Positions 35,169 through 45,918 of a stretch of DNA of 64,000 nt are shown in pieces. The notes under the pieces were generated by a model. The model was not told where the DNA came from. It searched no databases and was given only the letters and a program-made list of their open reading frames with translations. The translations under genes were made by a program, and so were the position numbers. The DNA lies in contig CP102272.1 in NCBI GenBank assembly GCA_025149125.1, forward strand, positions 248,001-312,000, given 5' to 3'. The DNA comes from [Clostridium] asparagiforme DSM 15981 (GTDB lineage: Bacteria; Bacillota; Clostridia; Lachnospirales; Lachnospiraceae). The stretch's first letter is position 1; each line of letters begins with the position of its first letter.

Positions 35169-36239
35169 TCAGCTCCTTTCGTCGGTGGTGTGCAAAAGCG
35201 CGTTTACCCCGTAATGCAGGGCTTTTTTCTCCACCGGACTCATGTTGTCCTTCTGGAGGGCCTGGATGAAGAAGCCGATCATGTCGCTGGGATGCTCCGC
35301 GAACAGGGCGGAGAAGTCGTACTGCGGCTCCGAGTCGTCCAGAATCTCGCAGATCCGGTAGTGGGAGGCCAGCTGCTCTAAGTCGAAGTCGATCTCCGGG
35401 TCCCGCATGCCCTTTAAGCGGAACCGATAGATGTTGTGTTCACCGCGGCCCTTGATCTCCTGGGCGATGCGGGAGGCCAGCTCCATGTTGGTGGTTTCCT
35501 TGGTCACGTTCACGGCCAGCGGTATGTACTGAATCTGGGCCATGGGAACGAAGGTCAGGTTCGTGACTTTTTTGGTCACCGGGTGGATTTCCCCGGTGTA
35601 AAAGCCGTGGGGGCCGGTCTCCGTCATGTCCAGGGGTTCGGGGGAACCGCAGTAGGCCATTTTCTTTTCCGCCAGCACCCGGGGCTTGTGGATGTGCCCC
35701 AGGGCGATGTAGGAGAAGGGAGACAGCTCCAGGCTGTTGAAGTTAATGGGAAGGTGGGCGGCGTCGCCGCCATGAGCCATCAGGATCTGGATTCGGCTGT
35801 TTAAGGGCACCTGAATGTCCTCCAGCCGCGCCTCCTTGATCTCGGTGGTGTGGTAGCTGAAGCCGTATACTTCGGTGTTGATGTCCTCAAAATAGACGGA
35901 GGTCAGAGTTTCATCCATAAGCCAGGTGACGTTGGGGCTCCAGGTAAAGCTTAAGAGCGCGGAGTTTCCACGGATCTTGTCGTGGTTGCCGGCAATCAGG
36001 ATCACCTTTACACCCGGAATGGTAGAGAACAGGTAGTTGACCTCTTTTAAGTCCTTCATCAAAGGCTGGCGGTGGAACAGGTCTCCGGAGATGAACATGC
36101 AGTCCACATCCAGTTCTTTTGCTTTTTCTACGATTTTTCGGAAGGTGTCTTTTATGGCCTGGGCGCGCTCTTTTCCCCAGGGCTTATCTGCGTCCGGGCA
36201 CATGCCCCAGTGGATATCCCCTGTGTGGATGAATTTCAT
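35169..36239 (-). CDS. SbcD/YhaO-like metallophosphoesterase (DNA exonuclease)
   Basis: 356 residues. The calcineurin-like phosphoesterase metal motifs are in order: DIHWG (about 8-12), GDLFHRQPL (about 51), GNHD (about 89), and HGGD and GHIH (about 156 and 180). It is the nuclease partner of the SMC-type ATPase gene that follows by five bases. AGGAGG lies 12 bases before the ATG. The pair sits just after asnS on the same strand, with only 24 bases between, so all three may be co-transcribed. Confidence 0.87.
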   Translation of the reverse strand: MKFIHTGDIHWGMCPDADKPWGKERAQAIKDTFRKIVEKAKELDVDCMFISGDLFHRQPLMKDLKEVNYLFSTIPGVKVILIAGNHDKIRGNSALLSFTWSPNVTWLMDETLTSVYFEDINTEVYGFSYHTTEIKEARLEDIQVPLNSRIQILMAHGGDAAHLPINFNSLELSPFSYIALGHIHKPRVLAEKKMAYCGSPEPLDMTETGPHGFYTGEIHPVTKKVTNLTFVPMAQIQYIPLAVNVTKETTNMELASRIAQEIKGRGEHNIYRFRLKGMRDPEIDFDLEQLASHYRICEILDDSEPQYDFSALFAEHPSDMIGFFIQALQKDNMSPVEKKALHYGVNALLHTTDERS

Positions 36240-36263
36240 GGTGAATTGTGTCCTCCTAAATGT

Positions 36264-37655
<1,392 letters not shown>

Positions 37656-37717
37656 AGCAAAAATTCTCCTTTTCGTGCATAATACATACTATTTAACTCA
37701 TAAACATATATAACGTG

Positions 37718-37746
37718 ATTATATGATATTTCCCATAATGTTTCAA
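37718..37746 (-). promoter_or_regulatory. Promoter of asnS
   Basis: On the minus strand TTGAAA (37746-37741) and a perfect TATAAT (37723-37718) are separated by 17 bases, giving a leader of roughly 55 nt. Confidence 0.8.
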
Positions 37747-37968
37747 GGTTAATCTGTTTTTGCGGCATTTCCCGACTTTTGAAAGGACATGCTTTCTCAG
37801 GATTTCCGGCGGGAACAGGGGAGGGGAACATATAGTGGTAAATATTGGAAGCCAACACAAGATATGGCGAGTCTTTATAAAATATGGCAGATACGGTAAT
37901 AAATGTCGGAAAAATGACTAAAAAAAGAGAAAAAAATTTAAATATTTGTGTACTATTTATGAAGTTTG

Positions 37969-37977
37969 TGTTATAAT
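37969..37977 (+). promoter_or_regulatory. Probable extended -10 promoter of glgC
   Basis: TGTTATAAT at 37969-37977 has the extended -10 form with a perfect TATAAT. No clear -35 box is present. Transcription would begin about 30 bases before the glgC GTG. Confidence 0.55.
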
Positions 37978-38014
37978 TAGAATTACAAAAATTTTAACAG
38001 CAAGAGGTGATAAC

Positions 38015-39289
38015 GTGATTAAGAAAGAAATGATTGCCATGCTTTTAGCTGGCGGACAGGGAAGTCGTCTTGGCGTGTTGACACAGAAGGTCGCTAAGCC
38101 GGCGGTATCTTTTGGGGGGAAGTACCGGATTATCGATTTCCCGCTCAGTAACTGCATCAATTCCGGCGTGGACACCGTCGGCGTATTGACGCAGTATCAG
38201 CCATTACGTTTGAACACCCATATCGGGATTGGTATCCCGTGGGATTTGGACCGCAATGTGGGCGGCGTAACAGTCCTGCCTCCCTACGAGCGCAGTAAGG
38301 GGAGCGACTGGTATACCGGCACCGCGAACGCGATTTACCAGAATCTGGAGTATATGGAGAATTATAATCCGGATTACGTTCTGATTTTGTCCGGTGACCA
38401 TATCTACAAGATGGATTATGAAGTTATGTTGGATTATCACAAGGCCAACAACGCTGACATCACCATTGCTGCTATGCCGGTTCCGATTGAGGAGGCCAGC
38501 CGTTTCGGCATCCTGATTACGGACGAGTCCAACCGCATTACGGAATTCGAGGAGAAGCCGCCGGTTCCCAGAAGCAACCTGGCTTCCATGGGTATCTACA
38601 TCTTCAGCTGGAAGGTTCTCAAGGAGTCCCTGATCAAGATGAAGGACGAGCCCGGGTGCGACTTCGGTAAACATATCATCCCCTACTGCCATGCCAGAGG
38701 CGACCGCATTTTCGCCTACGAGTACAACGGCTACTGGAAGGATGTCGGGACCCTTGGCTCTTACTGGGAAGCCAATATGGAGCTGATCGACATTATTCCC
38801 GAGTTCAACCTGTACGAGGAATACTGGCGTATCTACACCAAGAGTGATGTGATTCCGCCTCAGTACGTGGACAGCAATGCGAAGATTGAGCGCAGCATTA
38901 TCGGCGAGGGCACGGAGATCCACGGGGACGTGATCAACTCCGTCATCGGCGCGGGAGTTACCATCGGCAAAGGGGCCGTGGTGCGCGACTCCATTGTCAT
39001 GCAGGGAACCGTGATCGGCGCGGGTTCTGAGATTAACAAGGCCATCATCGCGGAGAACGTACATATCGGTTCCGGCGTGAAGGCGGGCGTGGGCGATTAC
39101 GCGCCCAGCACATACGATCAGAAGGTTTATCAGTTCGACCTGGTGACCATCGGCGAGAATTCCGTAATTCCGGACGGCGTGCAGGTCGGCAAGAATACAG
39201 CGATAGCAGGCGAGACAACCGTAGGCGATTATCCTGACGGATTACTGGCAAGCGGAAATTACATTATAAAGGCAGGTGGCGCGAGATGA
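38015..39289 (+). CDS. glgC: Glucose-1-phosphate adenylyltransferase catalytic subunit
   Basis: 424 residues. Makes ADP-glucose from glucose-1-phosphate and ATP, the committed step of glycogen synthesis. The nucleotidyltransferase signature [21 protein letters not shown], the [19 protein letters not shown] block, the [12 protein letters not shown] and [11 protein letters not shown] sites, and a C-terminal left-handed beta-helix of hexapeptide repeats ([20 protein letters not shown] and following) are present. GTG at 38015 has AAGAGGTGA upstream; the frame is open further left without a ribosome site. It overlaps glgD by four bases. Confidence 0.96.
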   Translation: MIKKEMIAMLLAGGQGSRLGVLTQKVAKPAVSFGGKYRIIDFPLSNCINSGVDTVGVLTQYQPLRLNTHIGIGIPWDLDRNVGGVTVLPPYERSKGSDWYTGTANAIYQNLEYMENYNPDYVLILSGDHIYKMDYEVMLDYHKANNADITIAAMPVPIEEASRFGILITDESNRITEFEEKPPVPRSNLASMGIYIFSWKVLKESLIKMKDEPGCDFGKHIIPYCHARGDRIFAYEYNGYWKDVGTLGSYWEANMELIDIIPEFNLYEEYWRIYTKSDVIPPQYVDSNAKIERSIIGEGTEIHGDVINSVIGAGVTIGKGAVVRDSIVMQGTVIGAGSEINKAIIAENVHIGSGVKAGVGDYAPSTYDQKVYQFDLVTIGENSVIPDGVQVGKNTAIAGETTVGDYPDGLLASGNYIIKAGGAR

Positions 39290-40407
39290 GAGCAATCGGT
39301 ATCGTTTTAGCAGGTGGTAACAGCAAGAGGATGAGGGAACTCTCAAACAAGAGAGCAGTCGCTGCCATGCCGGTTGCAGGAAGCTACCGCAGCATCGACT
39401 TCGCCCTGAGCAACATGACGAACAGCCATATTCAGAACGTAGCCGTGTTCACACAGTACAATTCCAGATCCTTGAATCTTCATCTGAGTTCCTCCAAGTG
39501 GTGGGACTTCGGACGGAAACAGGGCGGACTTTACGTGTTCACCCCGTCCATCACCCCGGAGAACGGAGACTGGTACCGTGGAACCGCGGATGCATTATAC
39601 CAGAACCTTACATTTTTGAAGAACAGCCATGAGCCTTATGTGGTGATCGCGGCGGGCGACGGCGTTTACAAGCTGGATTACAACAAGGTGCTGGAGTATC
39701 ACATCGAGAAGAAGGCTGACATCACCGTGGTCTGCAAGGACATGGAGCCCGGCACGGACGTGACCCGTTTCGGCTGCGTGAAGCTCAACGACGACGGACG
39801 GATCACCGACTTCGAGGAGAAGCCCATGGCCTCCGACGCCACCACCATTTCCTGCGGTATCTACGTGATCCGCAGACGCCAGCTGATCGAACTTTTGGAG
39901 CGCTGCGCGGCTGAGGACCGCTATGATCTGGTCAACGACATTTTAGTGCGTTACAAGAATTTAAAGCGCATTTACGCTTACAAGCTGAACGGCTACTGGA
40001 GCAATATTGCTTCCGTGGATTCCTACTACAAGACCAACATGGATTTCCTGAAGCCTGAGGTCAGGGAATACTTCTTCAAGCAGTATCCCGACATATACAC
40101 CAAAATCGACGACCTGCCCCCTGCGAAGTACAATCCGGGCGCAGTTGTCCGCAACAGCCTGATTTCCAGCGGCTGTATCTTAAACGGCACGGTGGAGAAC
40201 TCCATCCTGTTTAAGAAGGCATACGTGGGCAACAACTGTATTATCAAGAATTCCATCATTCTGAACGATGTTTATATCGGCGATAATACGGTGATTGAAA
40301 ACTGTATCGTGGAGAGCCGCGATACCATCCGGGCCAATACGACGCATATCGGAACACCCGAAAATATCAAAATCGTTGTGGAGAAGAACGAGAGATATAC
40401 GTTATAA
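39286..40407 (+). CDS. glgD: GlgD, regulatory subunit of ADP-glucose synthesis
   Basis: 373 residues, homologous to GlgC but with altered active-site residues: [21 protein letters not shown] replaces the canonical pyrophosphorylase loop, so it is likely a non-catalytic partner that raises GlgC activity, as in other Firmicutes. The C-terminus holds the hexapeptide beta-helix. The ATG overlaps the glgC TGA (ATGA), indicating translational coupling. Confidence 0.95.
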   Translation: MRAIGIVLAGGNSKRMRELSNKRAVAAMPVAGSYRSIDFALSNMTNSHIQNVAVFTQYNSRSLNLHLSSSKWWDFGRKQGGLYVFTPSITPENGDWYRGTADALYQNLTFLKNSHEPYVVIAAGDGVYKLDYNKVLEYHIEKKADITVVCKDMEPGTDVTRFGCVKLNDDGRITDFEEKPMASDATTISCGIYVIRRRQLIELLERCAAEDRYDLVNDILVRYKNLKRIYAYKLNGYWSNIASVDSYYKTNMDFLKPEVREYFFKQYPDIYTKIDDLPPAKYNPGAVVRNSLISSGCILNGTVENSILFKKAYVGNNCIIKNSIILNDVYIGDNTVIENCIVESRDTIRANTTHIGTPENIKIVVEKNERYTL

Positions 40408-40493
40408 AGCCGCACTGGTCCGCGTAGGCATGCCCCGGCCGGACTGGCCGGGGAAAGCGGCGACGAAGGAAAAGACGGAAGGGGTATAAAAAC

Positions 40494-40781
40494 ATGCAGG
40501 TTACAGACGTAAGAGTGAGACGCGTTGAAAAGGATGGGAAGATGAAAGCCATCGTTTCCATCACGCTTGACAACGAGTTTGTCATTCACGACATCAAGGT
40601 GATTGAGGGGGAAAAGGGTTTATTTATCGCTATGCCCAGCCGCAAGGCGGCGGACGGCGAGTACCGCGATATCGCGCATCCCATCAATTCCGGCACCCGG
40701 GACATGATTCAGAGTATTATTCTGAATAAATATGAGACCACGCTGCTGGAGAATGAGATGGCGGCGGAAGCGCTGGCATGA
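40494..40781 (+). CDS. spoVG: SpoVG family regulator
   Basis: 95 residues. [20 protein letters not shown] at the start, [15 protein letters not shown] block ([11 protein letters not shown]), [21 protein letters not shown] in the middle: all canonical for SpoVG, a small RNA- and DNA-binding protein that affects septum formation, sporulation and virulence genes. Probably in the same transcript as glgD (86-bp gap), though a separate start is possible. Closed by a terminator. Confidence 0.97.
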   Translation: MQVTDVRVRRVEKDGKMKAIVSITLDNEFVIHDIKVIEGEKGLFIAMPSRKAADGEYRDIAHPINSGTRDMIQSIILNKYETTLLENEMAAEALA

Positions 40782-40810
40782 GGGCATAAAAATACATAAC
40801 AGAAAAAACG

Positions 40811-40856
40811 GGAGCAGGCAGACGGCCGGAAGGGCCGCAGCGCTGCTCCTTTTTTG
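40811..40856 (+). terminator. Rho-independent terminator after spoVG
   Basis: GGAGCAG (40811-40817) and CTGCTCC (40843-40849) form the base of a hairpin, with an inner GC stem, followed by six T residues. Confidence 0.88.
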
Positions 40857-40898
40857 CGTGGAAAACGCCGCGGCGGCGGGAAATTAATTATAAATTGA

Positions 40899-40927
40899 TT
40901 GCAACGTTTGGCGGAATCAAGTAAAAT
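40899..40927 (+). promoter_or_regulatory. Promoter of the HD-GYP gene
   Basis: TTGCAA (40899-40904) and TAAAAT (40922-40927), spacing 17, end about 60 bases before the GTG start. Confidence 0.65.
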
Positions 40928-40986
40928 ATAACCGGGATATGGAATTTGCCGGGGAACGCATGATGGGGCGGCAGCGGAGGTGAAGG

Positions 40987-42273
40987 GTGAGCGATTGGGC
41001 GTATATTGATACGGAGAATCTTTTGGGGATTGTGAGGCGGGCCTGCAATTATGTGGATCCACGGCTGATGGACCACGGGTACCGGGTGGCCGGAATCGTG
41101 TGGAAAATACTGATGGCGAAAGGCGGATACGGGCCGCGGGAGATCCGCGACATCTGTTTTCTGGCGCTGCTGCACGATGTGGGGGCGTACAAAACGGATG
41201 AGATATCCAGATTGGTCCAGTTTGAGATGGAGAACGCGGAGAACCACGCCATCTACGGCTATCTGTTTATCCGGTATTTTTCTCCGTTTGCGGATATGGC
41301 GCCCTGTATTCTCCACCATCACACGCCCTGGCGCACGCTGGAACAGGTGGAGGGGATGAGCGCACGTCAGAAGGAAATCGCCCAGATCATTTTTCTGGCG
41401 GACCGGATCGACATAGGTGCGTTTTATGAGAGATGCGGCTGGGACGGATGTGTGGAGCGGATTCAAAGCCTGAAGGGCTATCTGTTTCAACCGGAGCTGG
41501 CGGATCTGGTGCTGGATCCGGGATTTTCGGTGACAAGAGAGGAGCTTTCGTGGGATTATGAGGGCGGCTGGAAGCAGGTGATGAACCGGCCCTACAGCGC
41601 GCAGGAGATCAACGACTGCATGATGATGCTGGTGTACACCATCGACTTCCGCAGCCGCCACACGGTGACCCACACCATCACCACCACCTGCGTCAGCTGG
41701 GAAATCGCGTGTCTGATGGGGCTGGACGAGACCTACCGCCACCAGATCGCCTGCGGCGCAATTCTCCACGACGCGGGGAAGATCGGGGTGCCGGTGGAGA
41801 TACTGGAGTATCCGGGCAGGCTGAGTCCCCAGGCCATGACCGTGATGCGCACCCACGTGGACATGACGGAGGCCATTTTTGGCGGCGAGGTGGACGAGAC
41901 CGTGGCCAGAATCGCGCTGCGCCACCACGAGAAGCTGGACGGATCGGGTTATCCCAGAGGCCTTGGGGCGGCGGACCTCACCGTGGGCGAGCGCCTGGTG
42001 GCGGTGGCGGACATCGTCAGCGCGCTCAGTGGAACCAGAAGCTACAAGGAGGCCTACTCCAAGGACCGGGTGATCCGCATCCTGGAGGACATGAAGGGCC
42101 GGGGATTGATCGACGGGGAGATCGTGGACGTGTTTGTGGAGCACTACGACCTGGTGATGGGACGGACCCGGCAGGAGTGCCTGCCGCTGATCGAGAAGTA
42201 CCGGAAGATTCAGGAGGAGTTCCGGGAGATGTCCGGGAAGCGGATCAGGGATTGGGTGTTGCCGCGCGAATAA
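40987..42273 (+). CDS. Tandem HD protein with C-terminal HD-GYP domain
   Basis: 428 residues, no membrane segment. An N-terminal HD-like half (about 1-195) keeps an HDVG motif (FLALLHDVGAYKTDE) and an LHHHTPW segment. The C-terminal half (about 215-410) has the full HD-GYP pattern: HDAGKIGVP, HHEKLDGSGYP, and VADIVSALSGTRSYKEA. HD-GYP domains usually hydrolyse cyclic di-GMP; the N-terminal half may be another phosphohydrolase or a sensor. GTG start at 40987 with GGAGG six bases upstream. It is a single-gene unit with promoter and terminator. Confidence 0.9.
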   Translation: MSDWAYIDTENLLGIVRRACNYVDPRLMDHGYRVAGIVWKILMAKGGYGPREIRDICFLALLHDVGAYKTDEISRLVQFEMENAENHAIYGYLFIRYFSPFADMAPCILHHHTPWRTLEQVEGMSARQKEIAQIIFLADRIDIGAFYERCGWDGCVERIQSLKGYLFQPELADLVLDPGFSVTREELSWDYEGGWKQVMNRPYSAQEINDCMMMLVYTIDFRSRHTVTHTITTTCVSWEIACLMGLDETYRHQIACGAILHDAGKIGVPVEILEYPGRLSPQAMTVMRTHVDMTEAIFGGEVDETVARIALRHHEKLDGSGYPRGLGAADLTVGERLVAVADIVSALSGTRSYKEAYSKDRVIRILEDMKGRGLIDGEIVDVFVEHYDLVMGRTRQECLPLIEKYRKIQEEFREMSGKRIRDWVLPRE

Positions 42274-42291
42274 TAATATGTAAATATATGT

Positions 42292-42322
42292 AAAAACGCT
42301 GCCTGGGAAGGCAGCGTTTTTT
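42292..42322 (+). terminator. Terminator between HD-GYP and LysR genes
   Basis: AAAAACGCTGCCT and AGGCAGCGTTTTTT form a near-perfect stem with a 3-base loop; it can serve both convergent genes. Confidence 0.93.
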
Positions 42323-42350
42323 GGGATACAATGGATTGCGGGACGCTGGT

Positions 42351-43334
42351 TTACATAAGCTCTCCCACCTCCTCCGGCCGGCAGAACCGGAAGGCGGTAT
42401 AGTCCAGCTCCGGGTGGTTGCGCATGCACTCCCTGGTGAGGTCGATCAGTTTGCGGGCCGGGAAGGACAGGGGCTTGCCGCGTTTCCAGGAGGCGATCAG
42501 GGTTCGCTCAAAGGGGGGCACGTCCAGGGTGCCTAACAGGGGAACCGTGGGAAAGGCGTGGAAATTGCTCAGGTTCATGGTGGTCAGGGAGAAGCCCAGC
42601 CCCTCGGAGGCCAGGGAGGCGGCGGTGTCCGGGTTGACCGTTTCCAGGAGGATGCGGGGCATCATGCCGTGTTTTTCGAATATCTGGCGGGACGCCCGGT
42701 ACAGGCCCTGGGTTTTCAGAGGCGAGATAAAAGGCGTGTGGCGCAGCTGCTCGGGCCGGAGGTGGTAGACCGTGTCCCGCATGGCGGGCGGGATGACGTC
42801 GCCGAAAATTTCGTGGGCCGGGGGCAGTACGAACAGCAGGGATTCCGAGGCAAGGGCCTCGTAGTCGATGCCCGGGGTCAGGATCGGGAGGGTGGAGACG
42901 ATGATCAGGTCGATCTTTCCTTCAATCAGCGCCTCCTCCAGGCCCTGGCTGGTTGACTCGAAAATCTGGATGTCCACGTCCGGGTAAGCCTCCGCGTACA
43001 GGGGAAGGATCTGCCCCAGCCATTTCTGCCCGCGGCTCTCGGGGATTCCGACCGCCAGGTGCTCCTTCCGGTTGCCGGCGATCTCCGCCATCTCCAGGTC
43101 CAGCTGGGTCTTCATTGCCATGATGTTGCGGACGCCTCTCAGATAGTGCTCGCCGGCGTAGGTGAGGGCGATGGGGGTCTTGGAGCGGTCAAAGAGCCGC
43201 ACGCCAAGGGACTCTTCCAGCTTGTTGATGCTCTTTGTCAGGGCGGGCTGGGATATGAAACATTTCTCTGCGGCCCTGGAGAAGCTCTTGCATTCGTCCA
43301 GGGCGATCAGGTATTCAAACCGAACAAAATCCAT
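42351..43334 (-). CDS. LysR family transcriptional regulator
   Basis: 327 residues. The N-terminal winged helix is typical (FEYLIALDECKSFSRAAEKCFISQPALTKSINKLEESLGVRLFDR, about residues 5-48), followed by a coiled linker and the periplasmic-binding-like effector domain with the two-lobe pattern (VDIQIFESTSQGLEEALIEGKIDLIIV). ATG at 43334 (minus strand) was chosen because GGAGGAA lies upstream at a good distance; the in-frame ATG at 43349 is weaker. It diverges from the SGNH/transporter operon and likely controls it, with the inverted repeats in the gap as possible sites. Confidence 0.92.
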   Translation of the reverse strand: MDFVRFEYLIALDECKSFSRAAEKCFISQPALTKSINKLEESLGVRLFDRSKTPIALTYAGEHYLRGVRNIMAMKTQLDLEMAEIAGNRKEHLAVGIPESRGQKWLGQILPLYAEAYPDVDIQIFESTSQGLEEALIEGKIDLIIVSTLPILTPGIDYEALASESLLFVLPPAHEIFGDVIPPAMRDTVYHLRPEQLRHTPFISPLKTQGLYRASRQIFEKHGMMPRILLETVNPDTAASLASEGLGFSLTTMNLSNFHAFPTVPLLGTLDVPPFERTLIASWKRGKPLSFPARKLIDLTRECMRNHPELDYTAFRFCRPEEVGELM

Positions 43335-43393
43335 GTGAAATTCCTCCATTTTACAATTCTGCGGAAGGGAACGGTGTCTATGAAATTAAGTTA

Positions 43394-43446
43394 TAGAATT
43401 CCGGTTCTAAAAGATATTAGACTCTTTTGTCTAAATTAACTATAAT
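43394..43446 (+). promoter_or_regulatory. Promoter and two inverted repeats between lysR and the SGNH operon
   Basis: TAGAATTCCGGTTCTA (43394-43409) and TTAGAC-tctttt-GTCTAA (43417-43434) are perfect palindromes. The left arm TTAGAC (43417-43422) can be a -35 box for the perfect TATAAT at 43441-43446 (spacing 18). The second palindrome has the T-N11-A shape of LysR sites. Confidence 0.65.
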
Positions 43447-43517
43447 GAATGATATCAATATAGCATAGTGAGAAAAAATACACAATACACTTCTTCCGGC
43501 GGAAAGGAGGAAACCGG

Positions 43518-44195
43518 ATGTACAGAGAGCTTCTTCAAAGCGGGATTCAGGTGAAGATAATCGGAGACAGTATTGCGGCCGGCTGCGGAAGCTCCGACGA
43601 CGACCGCTCGGGGCCGGTGATCCTCACCGTGGGGGGAAGGGACCACAAGGAACAACTGGGCAAAAAATGCTGGGCTTCTCTGTTCGGCGCCTATGTCAGG
43701 GGGCTTTACCCGGCCAGCCGGGTGGTGAACCGCTCCTGCTGCGGGCTGGACTCCACCCAGTTGCGGGAGAATATCCGGCAGTTTACGGAGGAGAAGGACC
43801 GCCTGGTGCTCCTGATGATCGGCTCCAACGACCGCAGGCTGGAGGACGGTCCGAAACGTTTGAAAGAGAATGTGAAATATCTGCTGGACTACTTTAACCG
43901 AAAGAATAAATCGGTGCTTCTCATGTCCTATCCGCCAACGGCAGAGGCGCATGAGAGCCGGTCCGATCTGTTTTTTCAGATGGCGGAGGTGGACCGGATT
44001 CTGGGGGAGGCGGCCGCGAGCAGGTATGTTCCATTTTTAAGCCACTACAAGCTGCTGCTCTCGTATTACAGGGAGCAGGGGATCACGGTGGAGGAAATGA
44101 TGATGGCGGGAAATGGAATCCGGGACGGGCTTTATCCGCCGGACCTGGTTCACCATCTGATTTTCGAACAGATTGTGCGTATGGTGGAAAATTGA
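43518..44195 (+). CDS. SGNH/GDSL-family hydrolase
   Basis: 225 residues, no signal peptide. Block I GDSIAAGCGS (Ser near 18), the Gly in CCGLDS, block III GSNDRR (Asn near 103) and a C-terminal DGLYPPDLVHH (Asp and His near 203-211) give the Ser-Gly-Asn-His set. These enzymes are esterases, acyl hydrolases or deacetylases; substrate unknown. GGAAAGGAGG precedes the ATG. It is first in the operon and is followed by the transporter receptor, so it may trim the imported compound. Confidence 0.9.
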   Translation: MYRELLQSGIQVKIIGDSIAAGCGSSDDDRSGPVILTVGGRDHKEQLGKKCWASLFGAYVRGLYPASRVVNRSCCGLDSTQLRENIRQFTEEKDRLVLLMIGSNDRRLEDGPKRLKENVKYLLDYFNRKNKSVLLMSYPPTAEAHESRSDLFFQMAEVDRILGEAAASRYVPFLSHYKLLLSYYREQGITVEEMMMAGNGIRDGLYPPDLVHHLIFEQIVRMVEN

Positions 44196-44248
44196 CAAAG
44201 CAAAGAGAGAGGAGGGGTGTGGCGCGCTTTGGCGTGCCACGAAGAGCG

Positions 44249-45898
44249 ATGATGAAAAGACGAGTAAACCGATTACTGGCAGGAGCTACCGCGATTGTAA
44301 TGATGGCGCTGACGGCATGTTCAGGAGGAGGGCAGACGCCCGCGTCCCAGGCCGCGGCAGGGAGCACCCAGGCGGCAGCGGCGGACAGCCAGGCGGAAGC
44401 CCCGGCAGATCAGAAGGAAGAGCCTGCCGCCGGAGAACCGAAGTACGGGGGCCAGCTGCGCGTGACGCTGAACAACGATCCGGCTTCCATGGACCCGCTT
44501 CTGGAGGATTCAGAGCCCGGACAGATTCCGGCGGCCCATATTTTTGAGACGGCGCTGTGCAACAACATTGCCGGGGAGATCTGTCCCCAGGTCTGCACCT
44601 TTGAGGAGAAGGACAATCAGGTGATCCTGAAGGTCCGCGAGGGCGTGACCTTCCACGACGGCAGCCCCTGCGAGATCGCGGACGTTGAGGCCTCCGCAAA
44701 CCGCTGGCTGAACAATGTGAAGATGGCCAGAACCTATGTGGGCGACTTGATGGAGAGCATGAAGGTGGAGGGCGACTCCCTGGTATTTACCTTTAAGGAT
44801 CCCGCGCCCCTTGCCACGACCATGATGTCCGGTTGGGACAGAGGATTGTACGTGATGCCCAAGGAGCTGTGCGAGAAATACCCGGACAGCAAAATTGCGG
44901 ACGCGGATCTGATCGGAACCGGCCCTTACAAATTTGTGGAGCATCTGGCGGACCGCTATATCAAGATGGAGAAGTATCAGGATTACAAGCCTCTGGAATC
45001 CGATGAGACCGGAATGGCGGAGACCCGTCACGGCTATGTGGACACCCTGTATTTCTACTCGGCTCCGGACATCAACGCCCGCATTTCCGGCGTGCAGACC
45101 GACGAGTACGACATTGCCTTCGGCGTGCCGGACAATATGAGAGCCACCCTGGAGGCGGACCCCAACCTGGATATCGAGATCAAGGACCTGTCCATCTACT
45201 GCGGCCTGGTATTCAACTATGAAAAAGGACAGTGCGCGGACGTCAACCTGAGAAACGCCATTTTAGCCTGCCTGGATATGGATTCCCTGATGCTGGCGGC
45301 CCAGGGTTCTGCGGACCTCTACTATCTGAATCCCACTGTGGTCAGCACCAAGAGCAAATGGTTCTGTGAAGAGAGCCTGGGCAAATACAACGCGCCGGAT
45401 ATTGAGAAGGCAAAGGATTATCTCTCCAAGTCTTCCTACGACGGAAGTCCGCTGGTATTTATCACCACAAAGGACAACGCCTACATGTATAAAACCGCTC
45501 TGGCCTTAGCGGATATGGTAAAACCGGCCGGCATCACCATCGACATCCAGGTGTACGACAACGCCACCCTGAAGGATTACCGCATGGATCCCGACAAGTT
45601 CGACATGTTCAGCTCCGGGCTCAGCGAGAAGGTGGATCCCACGCAGATCGCGTTCTTTGAGGACGGATGGGCCGGCTTCTACAAGTCTGAGAAAAAGGAT
45701 GAGCTGATGGCGAAGATGAACGCAGAGTCGGACTTCAACAAGCGCTATGAGTATTGGGAAGAGATGTGCAAGGTGCTCTACGAGGATCTGCCGATCATCA
45801 CCTTCGGCGAACGCCGCGTGGTGGAAGTGAAGCGGAAAACCGTCCACAATACCTTTGATACGGTTCAGAAATTTTACTGGAATATCTGGGTTGACTGA
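44249..45898 (+). CDS. Dpp/Opp-type substrate-binding lipoprotein
   Basis: 549 residues from the ATG at 44249. Signal peptide ends in LTAC, lipidation expected at C24, then an Ala/Gln-rich linker (25-60) and a family 5 extracellular solute-binding domain (GGQLRVTLNNDPASMDPL, VTFHDGSPCEIADV, LIGTGPYKF, SAPDINARISGVQTDEYDI). It binds peptides or similar amides for the permease/ATPase genes that follow. Weak ribosome site; GTG codons upstream in frame are possible starts but lack good spacing. It overlaps no neighbour and trails the SGNH gene by 53 bases. Confidence 0.93.
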   Translation: MMKRRVNRLLAGATAIVMMALTACSGGGQTPASQAAAGSTQAAAADSQAEAPADQKEEPAAGEPKYGGQLRVTLNNDPASMDPLLEDSEPGQIPAAHIFETALCNNIAGEICPQVCTFEEKDNQVILKVREGVTFHDGSPCEIADVEASANRWLNNVKMARTYVGDLMESMKVEGDSLVFTFKDPAPLATTMMSGWDRGLYVMPKELCEKYPDSKIADADLIGTGPYKFVEHLADRYIKMEKYQDYKPLESDETGMAETRHGYVDTLYFYSAPDINARISGVQTDEYDIAFGVPDNMRATLEADPNLDIEIKDLSIYCGLVFNYEKGQCADVNLRNAILACLDMDSLMLAAQGSADLYYLNPTVVSTKSKWFCEESLGKYNAPDIEKAKDYLSKSSYDGSPLVFITTKDNAYMYKTALALADMVKPAGITIDIQVYDNATLKDYRMDPDKFDMFSSGLSEKVDPTQIAFFEDGWAGFYKSEKKDELMAKMNAESDFNKRYEYWEEMCKVLYEDLPIITFGERRVVEVKRKTVHNTFDTVQKFYWNIWVD

Positions 45899-45918
45899 TA
45901 ACAGAAGGATGTGTTTAT

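Larger units (their letters stand above)
37656..38014 (+). other. 359-bp divergent gap between asnS and glgC
   Basis: No gene is visible in this AT-rich region. It contains the asnS promoter on the minus strand and a possible extended -10 element of glgC on the plus strand. No riboswitch, T-box or tRNA was recognised. Confidence 0.65.

Noticed and set aside
37656..37945. T-box leader for asnS
   Set aside because: No match to the conserved T-box terminator/antiterminator sequence on the minus strand; only a plain promoter was found.
40888..42429. 513-codon antisense open frame over the HD-GYP gene
   Set aside because: The sense protein has complete catalytic motifs; the antisense product is His/Pro/Leu-rich as expected for a shadow.
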